Below are positions 26,873-34,525 of a DNA stretch of 64,000 bases, one piece after another (the first letter of the stretch is position 1; every line of letters starts with the position of its first letter). The notes under the pieces are model-generated. The model saw only the letters and a program-made list of their open reading frames with translations. It was not told the DNA's origin and did not search any database. This DNA comes from Gottfriedia sp002574545 (GTDB lineage: Bacteria; Bacillota; Bacilli; Bacillales; Bacillaceae_G). The position numbers and the translations under genes are program-made. The DNA lies in NCBI GenBank assembly GCA_052180195.1, contig CP197469.1, one strand, 5' to 3'.

Positions 26873-26907
26873 AAAAAGAGCCTCAAAGTTGTGAGGCTCT
26901 TTTTTTG
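26873..26907. terminator. Bidirectional terminator
   Basis: AAAAAGAGCCTCA pairs with TGAGGCTCTTTTT around an AAGTTG loop, between the convergent esterase and SDR genes. Confidence 0.9.
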
Positions 26908-26930
26908 AACTATTAATCTCAAAAAGTATA

Positions 26931-27704
26931 TTAGAAATAAACGGTATTTCCGATCCCACCAGTTACCGGTATGACTTCTCCAGTAATTGATGCTGATAAA
27001 GGTGATGCTAGGAAAGAAACTACGTAAGCAATCTCTTCAGGGGTAATCAAGCGACCAAGAGAATTTAGTGATTTAAATTGTTGAATTGCCGTCTCATTCG
27101 TCACTTTGTCTCTAAACATTTCGGTATCAACAATTCCAGGATAGATTGCATTGACATTAATCCCATGTTTTCCTAATTCCATAGATGCAGATTTCGTTAA
27201 ATGGACGACAGACGCGTTACGAGGACCCGAGCTAAAATAATTGCCGCCAATCCTAGCAGCTAGTCCACTAATATTAATGATTCTTCCCCAATTGTTTTTG
27301 ATCATATACGGGGCAACGGCTCTAATACTACGAAAATAGCCCATATATTTTTCTTCAAAATCCTTTATAATAAGTTCTTCTTTAATACTATTAAAGTCCT
27401 CAGGCTCATGTCCGCCAACTCGAGCTCCACTATTAATTAATATATCTATGCTTCCCATGATTGTTGCTGATTTTTCTACTAGATTTAAAATGGAGTCTGG
27501 ATCGGTAGTGTCAGCTACGATTGGATAAATATTTCGGTTAGTTTCTTGTGCCAGTTCCTCTGCTGCAATCTTTAGAGTGGATTCAGTTCTTGAACAAATC
27601 GTACAATCTACACCTTCAAGAGCTAGCTGGCGGGCAATAGCTTTACCGATACCTCGACTACCGCCAACAATAAGTGCTTTTTTCCCTTGTAATTTTAAGT
27701 CCAT
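26931..27704 (-). CDS. SDR-family protein lacking the YxxxK catalytic motif
   Basis: A 257-residue short-chain dehydrogenase/reductase fold. The cofactor motif is intact (ALIVGGSRGIGKAIARQLA) and NSGAR stands for NNAG. Where canonical members have Y-x-x-x-K before a conserved AAVxxLTKS helix, this protein reads SGPRNASVVHLTKSASMELG: Tyr becomes Ser and Lys becomes Asn. ISGLAARIG holds a Ser at the usual third position. It may use another chemistry or only bind substrate and cofactor; a subfamily with RNA(A/S) at this place exists from recall. The end has the normal SDR helix and TGEVIPVTGG. It is read from its own island-type promoter B. Confidence 0.85.
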   Translation of the reverse strand: MDLKLQGKKALIVGGSRGIGKAIARQLALEGVDCTICSRTESTLKIAAEELAQETNRNIYPIVADTTDPDSILNLVEKSATIMGSIDILINSGARVGGHEPEDFNSIKEELIIKDFEEKYMGYFRSIRAVAPYMIKNNWGRIINISGLAARIGGNYFSSGPRNASVVHLTKSASMELGKHGINVNAIYPGIVDTEMFRDKVTNETAIQQFKSLNSLGRLITPEEIAYVVSFLASPLSASITGEVIPVTGGIGNTVYF

Positions 27705-27769
27705 TGTTCAGCCTCCAGTTCGATTCAATGAAAAATTGAGTGATTTAATCTTTACTCATTCCTATCTTA

Positions 27770-27834
27770 ATTCTACCTATAAATAATATTTATATAAAAT
27801 TAAAGATTTTAATTTGTAATTTAGTTGTGCTAAT
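27770..27834 (-). promoter_or_regulatory. LysR-regulon promoter B (SDR, minus strand)
   Basis: On the minus strand: ATTAGCACAACTAAA (27834-27820), ATTAAAATCTTTAAT (27813-27799), then 23 bp to -10 TAGAAT (27775-27770). Same spacing as the other five. Confidence 0.78.
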
Positions 27835-27882
27835 ATATCATGGTGTTAAAATTTCTTATTGATGATGGTACATATTTCATAT

Positions 27883-27947
27883 ATTAGTAGTATTTACATG
27901 TAAATTAAAATGTTTAATTTTATTTAACTGAAAATTATGAATATAAT
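27883..27947 (+). promoter_or_regulatory. LysR-regulon promoter C (MFS 2)
   Basis: ATTAGTAGTATTTAC (27883-27897), ATTAAAATGTTTAAT (27904-27918), 23 bp, -10 TATAAT (27942-27947). Promoters B and C are back to back, 48 bp between their distal ends. Transcription would begin near 27954, leaving a leader of about 215 nt before the transporter. Confidence 0.78.
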
Positions 27948-28054
27948 AAATTTAAAGAAAATTGAAATGCAATAAAAGTTATGAAATGAATCTATGTAAA
28001 TAAAAGGGGGGAAAGGGCATCTTTGTCATTTCGTAAAGAAGTGAAAAGTCATTT

Positions 28055-28070
28055 TTGAAAGCGCTTTACC
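28055..28070 (+). promoter_or_regulatory. CcpA cre-like site
   Basis: TTGAAAGCGCTTTACC matches the cre core (TGAAARCGYTTT). It lies about 100 bp downstream of the predicted start of transcript C, a roadblock position, suggesting catabolite repression of the transporter. Confidence 0.65.
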
Positions 28071-28170
28071 TAATTGGAAGAATTGTTAATTTGTTATAAA
28101 CGTTTTAGGTGGGAAACAGGTTGCTATTAAGAGATGTTCAATAATTAGAGGGAAAGAAAGGGAGATCTTT

Positions 28171-29460
28171 TTGAACACACCAAAATATTCTTGGATTATT
28201 TTATTAATTCTAGTTGCTTCTGGCATGGTTAATCAAGTTGATAAAATCATCATAGGTTTAGTTTCAGTTCCATTAATGAAAGAATTACATTTAAGTCCAT
28301 CTCAATGGGGAGTAGTTGGAAGCTCTTTTTTTTGGTTCTTTACGATCTCTTCTTTCATTCTTGGTGGATTGGCTGATTCTAAAAACACGAAAAAGATGTT
28401 TACTTGGATTATGTTAATCTGGTTAATCGTTCAATTTACAACACCTTTTGTATCTAGTTTATCTCTATTAATGTTTTCAAGAATGCTGTTGGGAGCAGGG
28501 GAAGGACCAGCTATTTCGATTTCGACTTCAATCATTGGAAAATGGTTTCCTAAACATAGACATGGTATTGGTTTTGGGGCAGTGCTATTTGGAGCTACAA
28601 TCGGACCTGCAATTGCTTCTCCACTATTAATCTCATTAATTAATCAATATAGTTGGAGAGCCGCTTTTATAGCAATGGGAGTAGTCGGAAGTATTGTTCT
28701 ACTTTTATGGATGATCTTTGGGAAAGAAAGTCCAAAAGATATTGGGGTCTCTACATTTGAGCAAGTGGATAAAAACTCAGTGATTCCAAATAAAGTTTCA
28801 TGGAAACAGTTTTTACCGCATATTTTTTCTAAAAATTTTATTTTCACTGCTGTTTGCGCAGGTTGTGCATATTGGTTATTGTCTGTCCAAGCAGTTTGGT
28901 TTCCAGCATACTTTTCGAAAGTTCAACATTTTGATGGTAAAACATTAAAAATGGCAGTGTCGCTACCTTTTCTCTTTGCAGCTATTTGCCAAATTGTCTT
29001 TGCTCTAATATCAGACCGTATTTACCGCAAAACGAAGGATATTCGAAAAGCAAGAATAAATCTTGCAGGAATTACAATGATGTCTTCCGCTATTTGTTTA
29101 TACATTGGAAGTGTCGCAAATTCAAGTGCAATTTCGATCTTGTTCTTCGTCCTTGCACCAGGTTTTGCAATTGTTATTCTTTCACTAGCACCAGCTATGT
29201 TAATGGAGTTTTTTTCACCTAAAAACATTGGGAAAGCTCAAGGGACATATGTTGCTATATCAAGTTCAACGAGTATTATTGCGCCTGTTATATTTGGTAA
29301 TTTTATTGAAAATGCACCAAGTGAATCAATGGGATATGGTTACGGATTTTTGGTGACATCTTTAGTCATGTTTGTTTTCGGGTTAGTATTTTGGATCGCC
29401 GTGCGTCCTACTAAGCAAACAAGCACTACGATCAAAGCAGAGGAACAGGTCATTATATAA
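28171..29460 (+). CDS. MFS transporter, ACS family, copy 2
   Basis: A 429-residue, 12-helix paralogue of the transporter at 23365, with matching signatures (MVNQVDKIIIGLVSVPLMKE, GGLADSKNTKK, LLGAGEGPAISISTSIIG, KWFPKHRHGIGFG). Differences gather in the central loop and the C-terminal tail. It starts at TTG 28171, with AAGGGAG about 8 bp upstream. It has its own island-type promoter (C) and a cre-like site in the leader, unlike copy 1, so the two carriers are probably expressed under different conditions or carry different substrates. A small Cys-rich gene follows after 30 bp. Confidence 0.92.
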   Translation: MNTPKYSWIILLILVASGMVNQVDKIIIGLVSVPLMKELHLSPSQWGVVGSSFFWFFTISSFILGGLADSKNTKKMFTWIMLIWLIVQFTTPFVSSLSLLMFSRMLLGAGEGPAISISTSIIGKWFPKHRHGIGFGAVLFGATIGPAIASPLLISLINQYSWRAAFIAMGVVGSIVLLLWMIFGKESPKDIGVSTFEQVDKNSVIPNKVSWKQFLPHIFSKNFIFTAVCAGCAYWLLSVQAVWFPAYFSKVQHFDGKTLKMAVSLPFLFAAICQIVFALISDRIYRKTKDIRKARINLAGITMMSSAICLYIGSVANSSAISILFFVLAPGFAIVILSLAPAMLMEFFSPKNIGKAQGTYVAISSSTSIIAPVIFGNFIENAPSESMGYGYGFLVTSLVMFVFGLVFWIAVRPTKQTSTTIKAEEQVII

Positions 29461-29490
29461 AAGTATGAATTAAACTTAGGAGGAAAGATT

Positions 29491-29673
29491 ATGTGTAAAA
29501 ATAGAATAGTTTCTGATGGAATCGATTGTTGTGTAGAATGTCATGAAGAATTATCCATTATGGAGAGAAACCGTAGTAATTGCTGGAGTTGTCAGGATAA
29601 AATAACTGAAACATATGCTGATGACCATATCGAAAACGAAACAAAAGGCAAAAACGAGCAAAATATTCGTTAA
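29491..29673 (+). CDS. Small Cys-rich protein, zinc-ribbon-like
   Basis: A 60-residue hydrophilic protein with two Cys pairs, DCCVECHEE and NCWSCQDK, about 19 residues apart, which could bind one zinc or iron. The C-terminal 20 residues are charged and probably unstructured. I do not recognise a family. The ATG has an excellent TTAGGAGGAAAG ribosome binding site, which supports a real gene. It is in the same transcript as MFS copy 2 and ends before a strong terminator. Rubredoxin-like electron transfer is possible but the spacing (CxxC, CxxC without the usual knuckle Gly) is not typical. Confidence 0.65.
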   Translation: MCKNRIVSDGIDCCVECHEELSIMERNRSNCWSCQDKITETYADDHIENETKGKNEQNIR

Positions 29674-29686
29674 AATAGATTCGAAT

Positions 29687-29736
29687 AAAAAGAGAAGCTC
29701 CCCGCGTCACTTTGAACGCAGTTGCTTCTCTTTTTT
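29687..29736. terminator. Bidirectional terminator
   Basis: AAAAAGAGAAGC (29687-29698) pairs with GCTTCTCTTTTTT (29724-29736), with an inner GCGT/ACGC pairing; it lies between convergent units and touches the lysR stop. Confidence 0.88.
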
Positions 29737-30640
29737 AGTTATTCATAATTTCCGATTTTAGATAATGAATATATTTGGTAGCGTATGTAGATAAATGTTT
29801 ATCTTCTGATCGAACTAATCCTAAAGAAATGTTAACGGTATTATGGTTGTTTAAATCGATTGGAATAATATCCCCATTAATGACTGATGGATAATTTTGC
29901 ATGACAAAATCAGGAGCAAATGTAATGGCCAAGTTTTCATTGACCGCTTGGAGAAGTCCGGTCATATTGTTTGTTGTAAATAGAATTTTTAAAGGTTTAT
30001 ATTTGTTAAAAAAATCTTGGATAAAATATTGCATTAATTCGCCTTTATATATGACGAGCGTTTGATCGAAAATGTCTTCTGGAGTTACAGAACCAAGTAT
30101 GGCTAAAGGAGAATGCTTCGAAACGTATACCTTTTGCTTCCCATCAAGGAGTGCTTCATAAGCGATCCCTTCCATATTTATCCCTAAATCACTTGAATAG
30201 GTAATTAGACCAAAATCAGTCTTATGCTGCTTAACATCATCAATCACTGATGTACCACTTTTTTCAGTAACCTCAAGATTTACATGAGGGTAATCATGGC
30301 TAAATGTAGAGATTGCTTTAACGAGAAATGTCATTAATCCAGGTAAAGAAGATATAGTAAGCTCACCCACCTCCGTGGAGTTAAATAAGTTAGCTGTCTC
30401 CTTTATTTCTTCAAGTTTTTTTTGAACTTCGTAGGCGAGTTTTAAAATGACTCTTCCTTCATCAGTTGGAACTGCGCCATGTCCCCGTGAACGTTTAAAT
30501 ACTTTTATTTCTAGCTCTTTTTCTAAGTTAGTTATGGACTGGCTAATTGTTGATTGAGTAACATGTAAATTTTGTGCTGCTACTGATAAGGAACTGTATT
30601 TTGCGACTTCAACAATATAGATTAATTGCTCAATATTCAT
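29735..30640 (-). CDS. LysR-family transcriptional regulator of the catabolic island
   Basis: A 301-residue LysR-type regulator. The N-terminal winged helix is clear (MNIEQLIYIVEVAKYSSLSV, then QNLHVTQSTISQSITNLEKE), followed by the linker helix and a periplasmic-binding-protein-like effector domain (LTISSLPGLMTFLVKAI onward; CbsB/CysB-like fold). Start at 30640 follows AAAGGGGAC; upstream in-frame codons have no support. It is the only specific regulator in the island and is divergent from the SDR at 30784. The shared gap holds promoter D, the usual position for a LysR site. By inference it binds the repeated ATTAGT/ATTAAA boxes at all six promoters and responds to a pathway acid or CoA ester. 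Confidence 0.9.
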   Translation of the reverse strand: MNIEQLIYIVEVAKYSSLSVAAQNLHVTQSTISQSITNLEKELEIKVFKRSRGHGAVPTDEGRVILKLAYEVQKKLEEIKETANLFNSTEVGELTISSLPGLMTFLVKAISTFSHDYPHVNLEVTEKSGTSVIDDVKQHKTDFGLITYSSDLGINMEGIAYEALLDGKQKVYVSKHSPLAILGSVTPEDIFDQTLVIYKGELMQYFIQDFFNKYKPLKILFTTNNMTGLLQAVNENLAITFAPDFVMQNYPSVINGDIIPIDLNNHNTVNISLGLVRSEDKHLSTYATKYIHYLKSEIMNN

Positions 30641-30659
30641 GTGTGTCCCCTTTTTTATT

Positions 30660-30724
30660 ATTAGTGATACTAACTTACACATTAAAATCTTTAATTTTTT
30701 TTCATTATAATTTATATGTATAAT
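30660..30724 (+). promoter_or_regulatory. LysR-regulon promoter D (SDR 2; lysR gap)
   Basis: ATTAGTGATACTAAC (30660-30674; its core TTAGT-GAT-ACTAA is a perfect inverted repeat), ATTAAAATCTTTAAT (30681-30695), 23 bp, -10 TATAAT (30719-30724). It starts 20 bp from the lysR start codon, so binding would also repress lysR. Confidence 0.82.
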
Positions 30725-30783
30725 CAATATCAATAAGAATTTATAAAAATTAGAATATTCTTAATTTTAGGAGGAAGAGTAGA

Positions 30784-31572
30784 ATGTCAATTGTACAATT
30801 ATTTGATTTAACAAATAAGACAGCGGTCGTTACAGGAGGCGGAAGTGGACTAGGTCGTGTAATGGCAATAGCTTTAGCAGAAGCTGGAGCAAATGTAATA
30901 GTTTGTTCTAGACGTTTAGAAGTGTGCGAAGAAGTCGTCAAAGAAATAGAAGCATTAGGCAGACGAGCGTTAGCGATATCATTAGATGTAACTAGTCCCG
31001 AATCAATTGAAAAGGGATTGGAACAAGCAATTTCTCAATTTGGAAGTATCGAAATTTTAGTAAATAGTAGTGGTACTGTTTTTGAATCGCCAGCTGTAGA
31101 AATGCCGTTAGAACAATGGCAATCCATGTTAGACACGAATGTGACAGGAACTTTTTTAATGTGTCAGGCAGTTGGAAAACATATGATTAAAAACGAATAT
31201 GGAAAAATCATCAATATTTCTTCTAGTATAGGTTTTAAAGGTGTTGATCCTGAAGCTGTAGATTCTGTTGGATATACAACAAGTAAAGGTGCTGTTATGA
31301 CTTTAACGAAGGACTTAGCAGTTAAGTGGGGGCGTCACGGTGTTAATGTAAACTCAATTGCTCCTGGCGTATTCACTACGGGAATGAATAATCCGGAAAT
31401 ACCGGGAACTCTTGTTCACAAAGCCGGTCCGTTCATTGCTACGCAAGTTCCTCTTAGAAGATTAGGTAGTGATCATGATTTGGTAGGTGCGACCCTTTAC
31501 TTTGCTTCAGCAGCATCTGACTATTGTACAGGACAAATACTAGTTCTTGATGGTGGCCTTGGTGCTAAGTAA
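30784..31572 (+). CDS. SDR-family NAD(P)-dependent oxidoreductase
   Basis: A 262-residue classical short-chain dehydrogenase. Cofactor loop TAVVTGGGSGLGRVMAIALA, NSSG in place of NNAG, catalytic Ser in INISSSIG, and Y-T-T-S-K in SVGYTTSKGAVMTLTKDLAV. The C-terminal loop IAPGVFTTGMN and the end TGQILVLDGG are typical of gluconate 5-dehydrogenase/FabG-like members. It would oxidise a hydroxyl or reduce a ketone; substrate unknown. Strong AGGAGGAAG before the ATG; single gene under promoter D, divergent from lysR. Confidence 0.92.
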   Translation: MSIVQLFDLTNKTAVVTGGGSGLGRVMAIALAEAGANVIVCSRRLEVCEEVVKEIEALGRRALAISLDVTSPESIEKGLEQAISQFGSIEILVNSSGTVFESPAVEMPLEQWQSMLDTNVTGTFLMCQAVGKHMIKNEYGKIINISSSIGFKGVDPEAVDSVGYTTSKGAVMTLTKDLAVKWGRHGVNVNSIAPGVFTTGMNNPEIPGTLVHKAGPFIATQVPLRRLGSDHDLVGATLYFASAASDYCTGQILVLDGGLGAK

Positions 31573-31597
31573 AAATCATCAAAATAAATACTTGTAA

Positions 31598-31662
31598 ATT
31601 AGTCAAACTTACATACAAGTAAAAAATACTAATTTTACTTTACAGAAAATTATAAATATACT
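31598..31662 (+). promoter_or_regulatory. LysR-regulon promoter E (cupin)
   Basis: ATTAGTCAAACTTAC (31598-31612), a degenerate proximal element GTAAAAAATACTAAT (31619-31633), 23 bp, -10 TATACT (31657-31662). Spacing is identical; the weak proximal repeat may lower or alter activation. Confidence 0.7.
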
Positions 31663-31755
31663 GATAATAACGAATTCGAAGTAGTTTTAAGTTGTCATCC
31701 TAATATAAGAGACTACTATAAACGAATTTAATAAAAGTTGGAAGTGGGGATTTAA

Positions 31756-32232
31756 GTGAGTAATGTAAAGGATGTAAAAGAAGTAATAGTTCACCATGCT
31801 GGCAATATTAATGTTGATGAGTTGCCTTGGATTCCTTATTTTGGAGATTCAAAGTTTAAATTACTTAAAGCAAACCCTGTAACAGGGCAAACTCTAACAT
31901 TATTATATGTACCTGCGAAAATGCAGCTTCCAGCACATTTCCATCCTGGAACAGTTATTGTATACACTGTTCAAGGAACGTGGAGATATCTAGAAGAGTC
32001 TTGGATATCAAAACCTGGTGACGTTGTTTATGAGCCTGCTGGATCAAAACATACACCTACAGCTGTAGGTGAGGAAGATGTTATTACCTTTAATATTGTA
32101 GAAGGAACATTGGATTATATCGGTGAGAATGGCGAAATTCTTGCTAGAGATAATTGGGAAACATTTTTAAACAGATATTATGAATATTGTGCAGCTGAAG
32201 GAATCGAGCCTGTTGATGTGACAAAATTTTAA
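31756..32232 (+). CDS. Cupin protein, 2,4'-dihydroxyacetophenone dioxygenase family
   Basis: A 158-residue single-domain cupin. Metal-binding motif 1 is present as AHFHPGTVIVYTVQGTWRYLE (His-x-His ... ), and motif 2 as PAGSKHTPT with the third His. A family of this size and motif set is annotated as 2,4'-dihydroxyacetophenone dioxygenase-like (ChrR-related cupins), enzymes that cleave a C-C bond next to a ketone; the assignment is by recall and the substrate is not shown. GTG start at 31756 with GTGGGGA upstream. Its own promoter (E) and terminator make it monocistronic. Confidence 0.82.
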   Translation: MSNVKDVKEVIVHHAGNINVDELPWIPYFGDSKFKLLKANPVTGQTLTLLYVPAKMQLPAHFHPGTVIVYTVQGTWRYLEESWISKPGDVVYEPAGSKHTPTAVGEEDVITFNIVEGTLDYIGENGEILARDNWETFLNRYYEYCAAEGIEPVDVTKF

Positions 32233-32244
32233 ATGATAATAAAG

Positions 32245-32294
32245 GAAAAGAGAATCTAAAAACGTCGACGTGGCGAAAAGGATTCTCTTTTCTT
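32245..32294 (+). terminator. Intrinsic terminator
   Basis: GAAAAGAGAATC (32245-32256) pairs with GATTCTCTTTTC (32281-32292), with inner CGTCGACG self-complementarity. Confidence 0.85.
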
Positions 32295-32319
32295 ATGAAT
32301 AATTTTAAGTTATTTGTAT

Positions 32320-32384
32320 ATTAGTGATACTTACTTATAGATTAAATTCTTTAATTTTATTTAACTATTACTTATGAGTATAAT
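32320..32384 (+). promoter_or_regulatory. LysR-regulon promoter F (SDR 3-thiolase)
   Basis: ATTAGTGATACTTAC (32320-32334), ATTAAATTCTTTAAT (32341-32355), 23 bp, -10 TATAAT (32379-32384) in the shared TTATGAGTATAAT context. Confidence 0.8.
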
Positions 32385-32444
32385 TAGTTTATATTAATAT
32401 TTTTAAAATTTAGAATATTTAAAATCGAGGAGGTTTATCTAAAT

Positions 32445-33227
32445 ATGCCAGCTGAAACAGTATTAATTACAGGTGCTACAAAAGGTATTGGATTGGAATT
32501 TGCAAAGGTTTTCGCAGGTCATCGCTATCATTTAGTTTTAGTTGCTAGAGATGAATTGTTGTTGGAAAAACAAGCTGACTTTTTAAAAAAGGAATACGGA
32601 ATTGAGGTTCATACTTTTGTCGGTGATCTAAGTAATCATGAAACTGTAGAGAGCTTGTATACATACCTAAAAAAAGAAGGAATACCTATCGATATATTGA
32701 TTAATAACGCTGGAGCTGGCGGATTAGGGTTAATGACAGAATTAGATATTAAGAAAGAAATAGAATGTTTGCAGTTGAATATGATCTCCTTAACTTATTT
32801 AACTAGACTAATAGCGGATGAAATGATTAAACGAAATCACGGTAAAATTTTAAATGTTGCTTCAACAGCAGCTTTTCAACCAACCCCAAGGATGTCGATG
32901 TATGGTGCGAGTAAATCATATGTTTTATCTTTTACGGAAGCGATAGCTGAAGAACTAAAAGGTACTGGGGTTCAAGTTAGTGTATTATGTCCTCCGTCAA
33001 CAAAGACACCACTTACTGAGGGACTTGCTTCAACCGGAACAAAAATTTTCATTAAAAACTTAATGGATCCTAATGCAGTTGCCAAGTGTGGTTACGAAGG
33101 CTTAATGAAAAATAAAACGGTGATCATTCCAGGCTTTAAAAATAAACTAATGGCAAAATCTGTTGGAATACTGCCAAGAAAGTGGGTAACTACTTATACC
33201 CGAAAGATGATCGAAGAAAAAGTGTAA
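32445..33227 (+). CDS. SDR-family oxidoreductase (DltE/YqjQ-like)
   Basis: A 260-residue classical SDR: ETVLITGATKGIGLEFAKVF, D-L-S, INNAGAGGLG, catalytic Ser in VASTAAFQPTP and Tyr/Lys in MYGASKSYVLSF. The C-terminal region differs from FabG and resembles membrane-associated SDRs of the DltE/YqjQ or 17-beta-HSD type. It starts 33 bp before the thiolase, in one operon under promoter F. A 3-hydroxyacyl-CoA dehydrogenase-like step before thiolysis is plausible by position only. The ATG follows GAGGAGG. Confidence 0.9.
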   Translation: MPAETVLITGATKGIGLEFAKVFAGHRYHLVLVARDELLLEKQADFLKKEYGIEVHTFVGDLSNHETVESLYTYLKKEGIPIDILINNAGAGGLGLMTELDIKKEIECLQLNMISLTYLTRLIADEMIKRNHGKILNVASTAAFQPTPRMSMYGASKSYVLSFTEAIAEELKGTGVQVSVLCPPSTKTPLTEGLASTGTKIFIKNLMDPNAVAKCGYEGLMKNKTVIIPGFKNKLMAKSVGILPRKWVTTYTRKMIEEKV

Positions 33228-33259
33228 GTACAAAGACTTTATGAAAAGAGGGATTGTGA

Positions 33260-34435
33260 ATGCAAAACGTCTATTTAGTTGAAGCGCTCAGAACTCCAAT
33301 TGGAAGTTTCGGAGGCTCGTTAAAAGATGTAGGTGCGGTACAGCTAGCATCAACCGTTATTAAGGAGGTATGGGACCGTTCTGGTTTATCTGCTGATTGT
33401 GTTGATGAAGTAATATTAGGTAATGTTCTAAAGTCAGGGCTTAAAGGAAATCCAGCAAGACAAGCCGCAATTAATGCTGGCTTACCTGTTTCTATACCAG
33501 CCATTACAATCGATAAACAATGTGCATCTGGACTCCGAGCAATTACATTAGCCTATCATCAAATACTAGCTGGAGATTCAAATGTCGTGATAGCTGGAGG
33601 GGCGGAAAGTATGAGTAATGTCCCGCATTTAGTAATGAATGCAAGATGGGGACAAAAAATGGGAGATTTAAGGACTGTAGATGCAATTTTTCATGACGGG
33701 CTTCACTGTGCGATAGAAGGTTACCATATGGGAGTTACAGCTGAAAACTTAGTTGAAGACTACCGTATATCCCGCGAGGAGCAAGACATTTTTGCTTTAG
33801 AAAGTCAGCAAAAAGCGATTAGAGCTAGGGAACTGGGGAAATTTGAAAAAGAAATTGTTCCAGTAACGATTAAAACTAAAAAAGGGTCCATTTTATTTAC
33901 AGAAGATGAGAACATAAAAAATACTAGTATAGAGAAACTACAAACTCTTAAACCAGCTTTTAAAGGGAATGGAACTGTGACAGCTGGAAATGCTTCATCA
34001 TTAAATGACGGTGCAGCTGCTGTTATTGTTGCATCTGAACAAGCAGTACGTGAATACGGTTTGAAACCTCTTGCCAAAATTCGTTCGGTAGCAAGCGCTG
34101 CTGTAGCTCCTTCGATTATGGGGATTGGACCAGTTCCAGCAACACAAAAAGCACTTCAACGTGCAAATCTAACGATACAGGATATCGAATTGGCGGAGAT
34201 CAATGAAGCATTCGCTGCACAAGTATTAGCAGTAAATAAAGAATTAAATATATCAGAAGAGATTATTAATGTTAATGGAGGAGCTATTGCATTAGGACAT
34301 CCAATCGGCTGTTCTGGTACTAGAATTGTCGTTACTTTATTACATGAATTATTACGTCAAAAGAAACAAATTGGTTTAGCAACTTTATGTGTAGGTGGCG
34401 GGCAAGGGGTTTCAATAATCATAGAAGCTGTATAA
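33260..34435 (+). CDS. Acetyl-CoA C-acyltransferase (thiolase)
   Basis: A 391-residue thiolase. Nucleophilic Cys in TIDKQCASGLRAI, active-site His in EINEAFAAQ-adjacent GGAIALGHPIGCSG, and the second Cys in GHPIGCSGTRI. N-terminal R-T-P-I-G-S-F-G-G and the GGAESMSNVPH loop fit the acetyl-CoA acetyltransferase/beta-ketothiolase family. In this context the degradative direction, releasing acetyl-CoA, is likely. Last gene of the promoter F operon, followed by a strong terminator. Confidence 0.93.
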   Translation: MQNVYLVEALRTPIGSFGGSLKDVGAVQLASTVIKEVWDRSGLSADCVDEVILGNVLKSGLKGNPARQAAINAGLPVSIPAITIDKQCASGLRAITLAYHQILAGDSNVVIAGGAESMSNVPHLVMNARWGQKMGDLRTVDAIFHDGLHCAIEGYHMGVTAENLVEDYRISREEQDIFALESQQKAIRARELGKFEKEIVPVTIKTKKGSILFTEDENIKNTSIEKLQTLKPAFKGNGTVTAGNASSLNDGAAAVIVASEQAVREYGLKPLAKIRSVASAAVAPSIMGIGPVPATQKALQRANLTIQDIELAEINEAFAAQVLAVNKELNISEEIINVNGGAIALGHPIGCSGTRIVVTLLHELLRQKKQIGLATLCVGGGQGVSIIIEAV

Positions 34436-34448
34436 TCTAGTGAAAAAG

Positions 34449-34490
34449 AAATGGTAAGCAAATTCTACAAAAATTTGCTTACCATTTTTT
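34449..34490. terminator. Bidirectional terminator
   Basis: AAATGGTAAGCAAATT (34449-34464) pairs fully with 34472-34487, followed by T-rich sequence; it closes the catabolic island against the convergent TSUP gene. Confidence 0.92.
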
Positions 34491-34525
34491 ATATCGATCT
34501 AATCTCATTTGATCGTTAAGATTTT

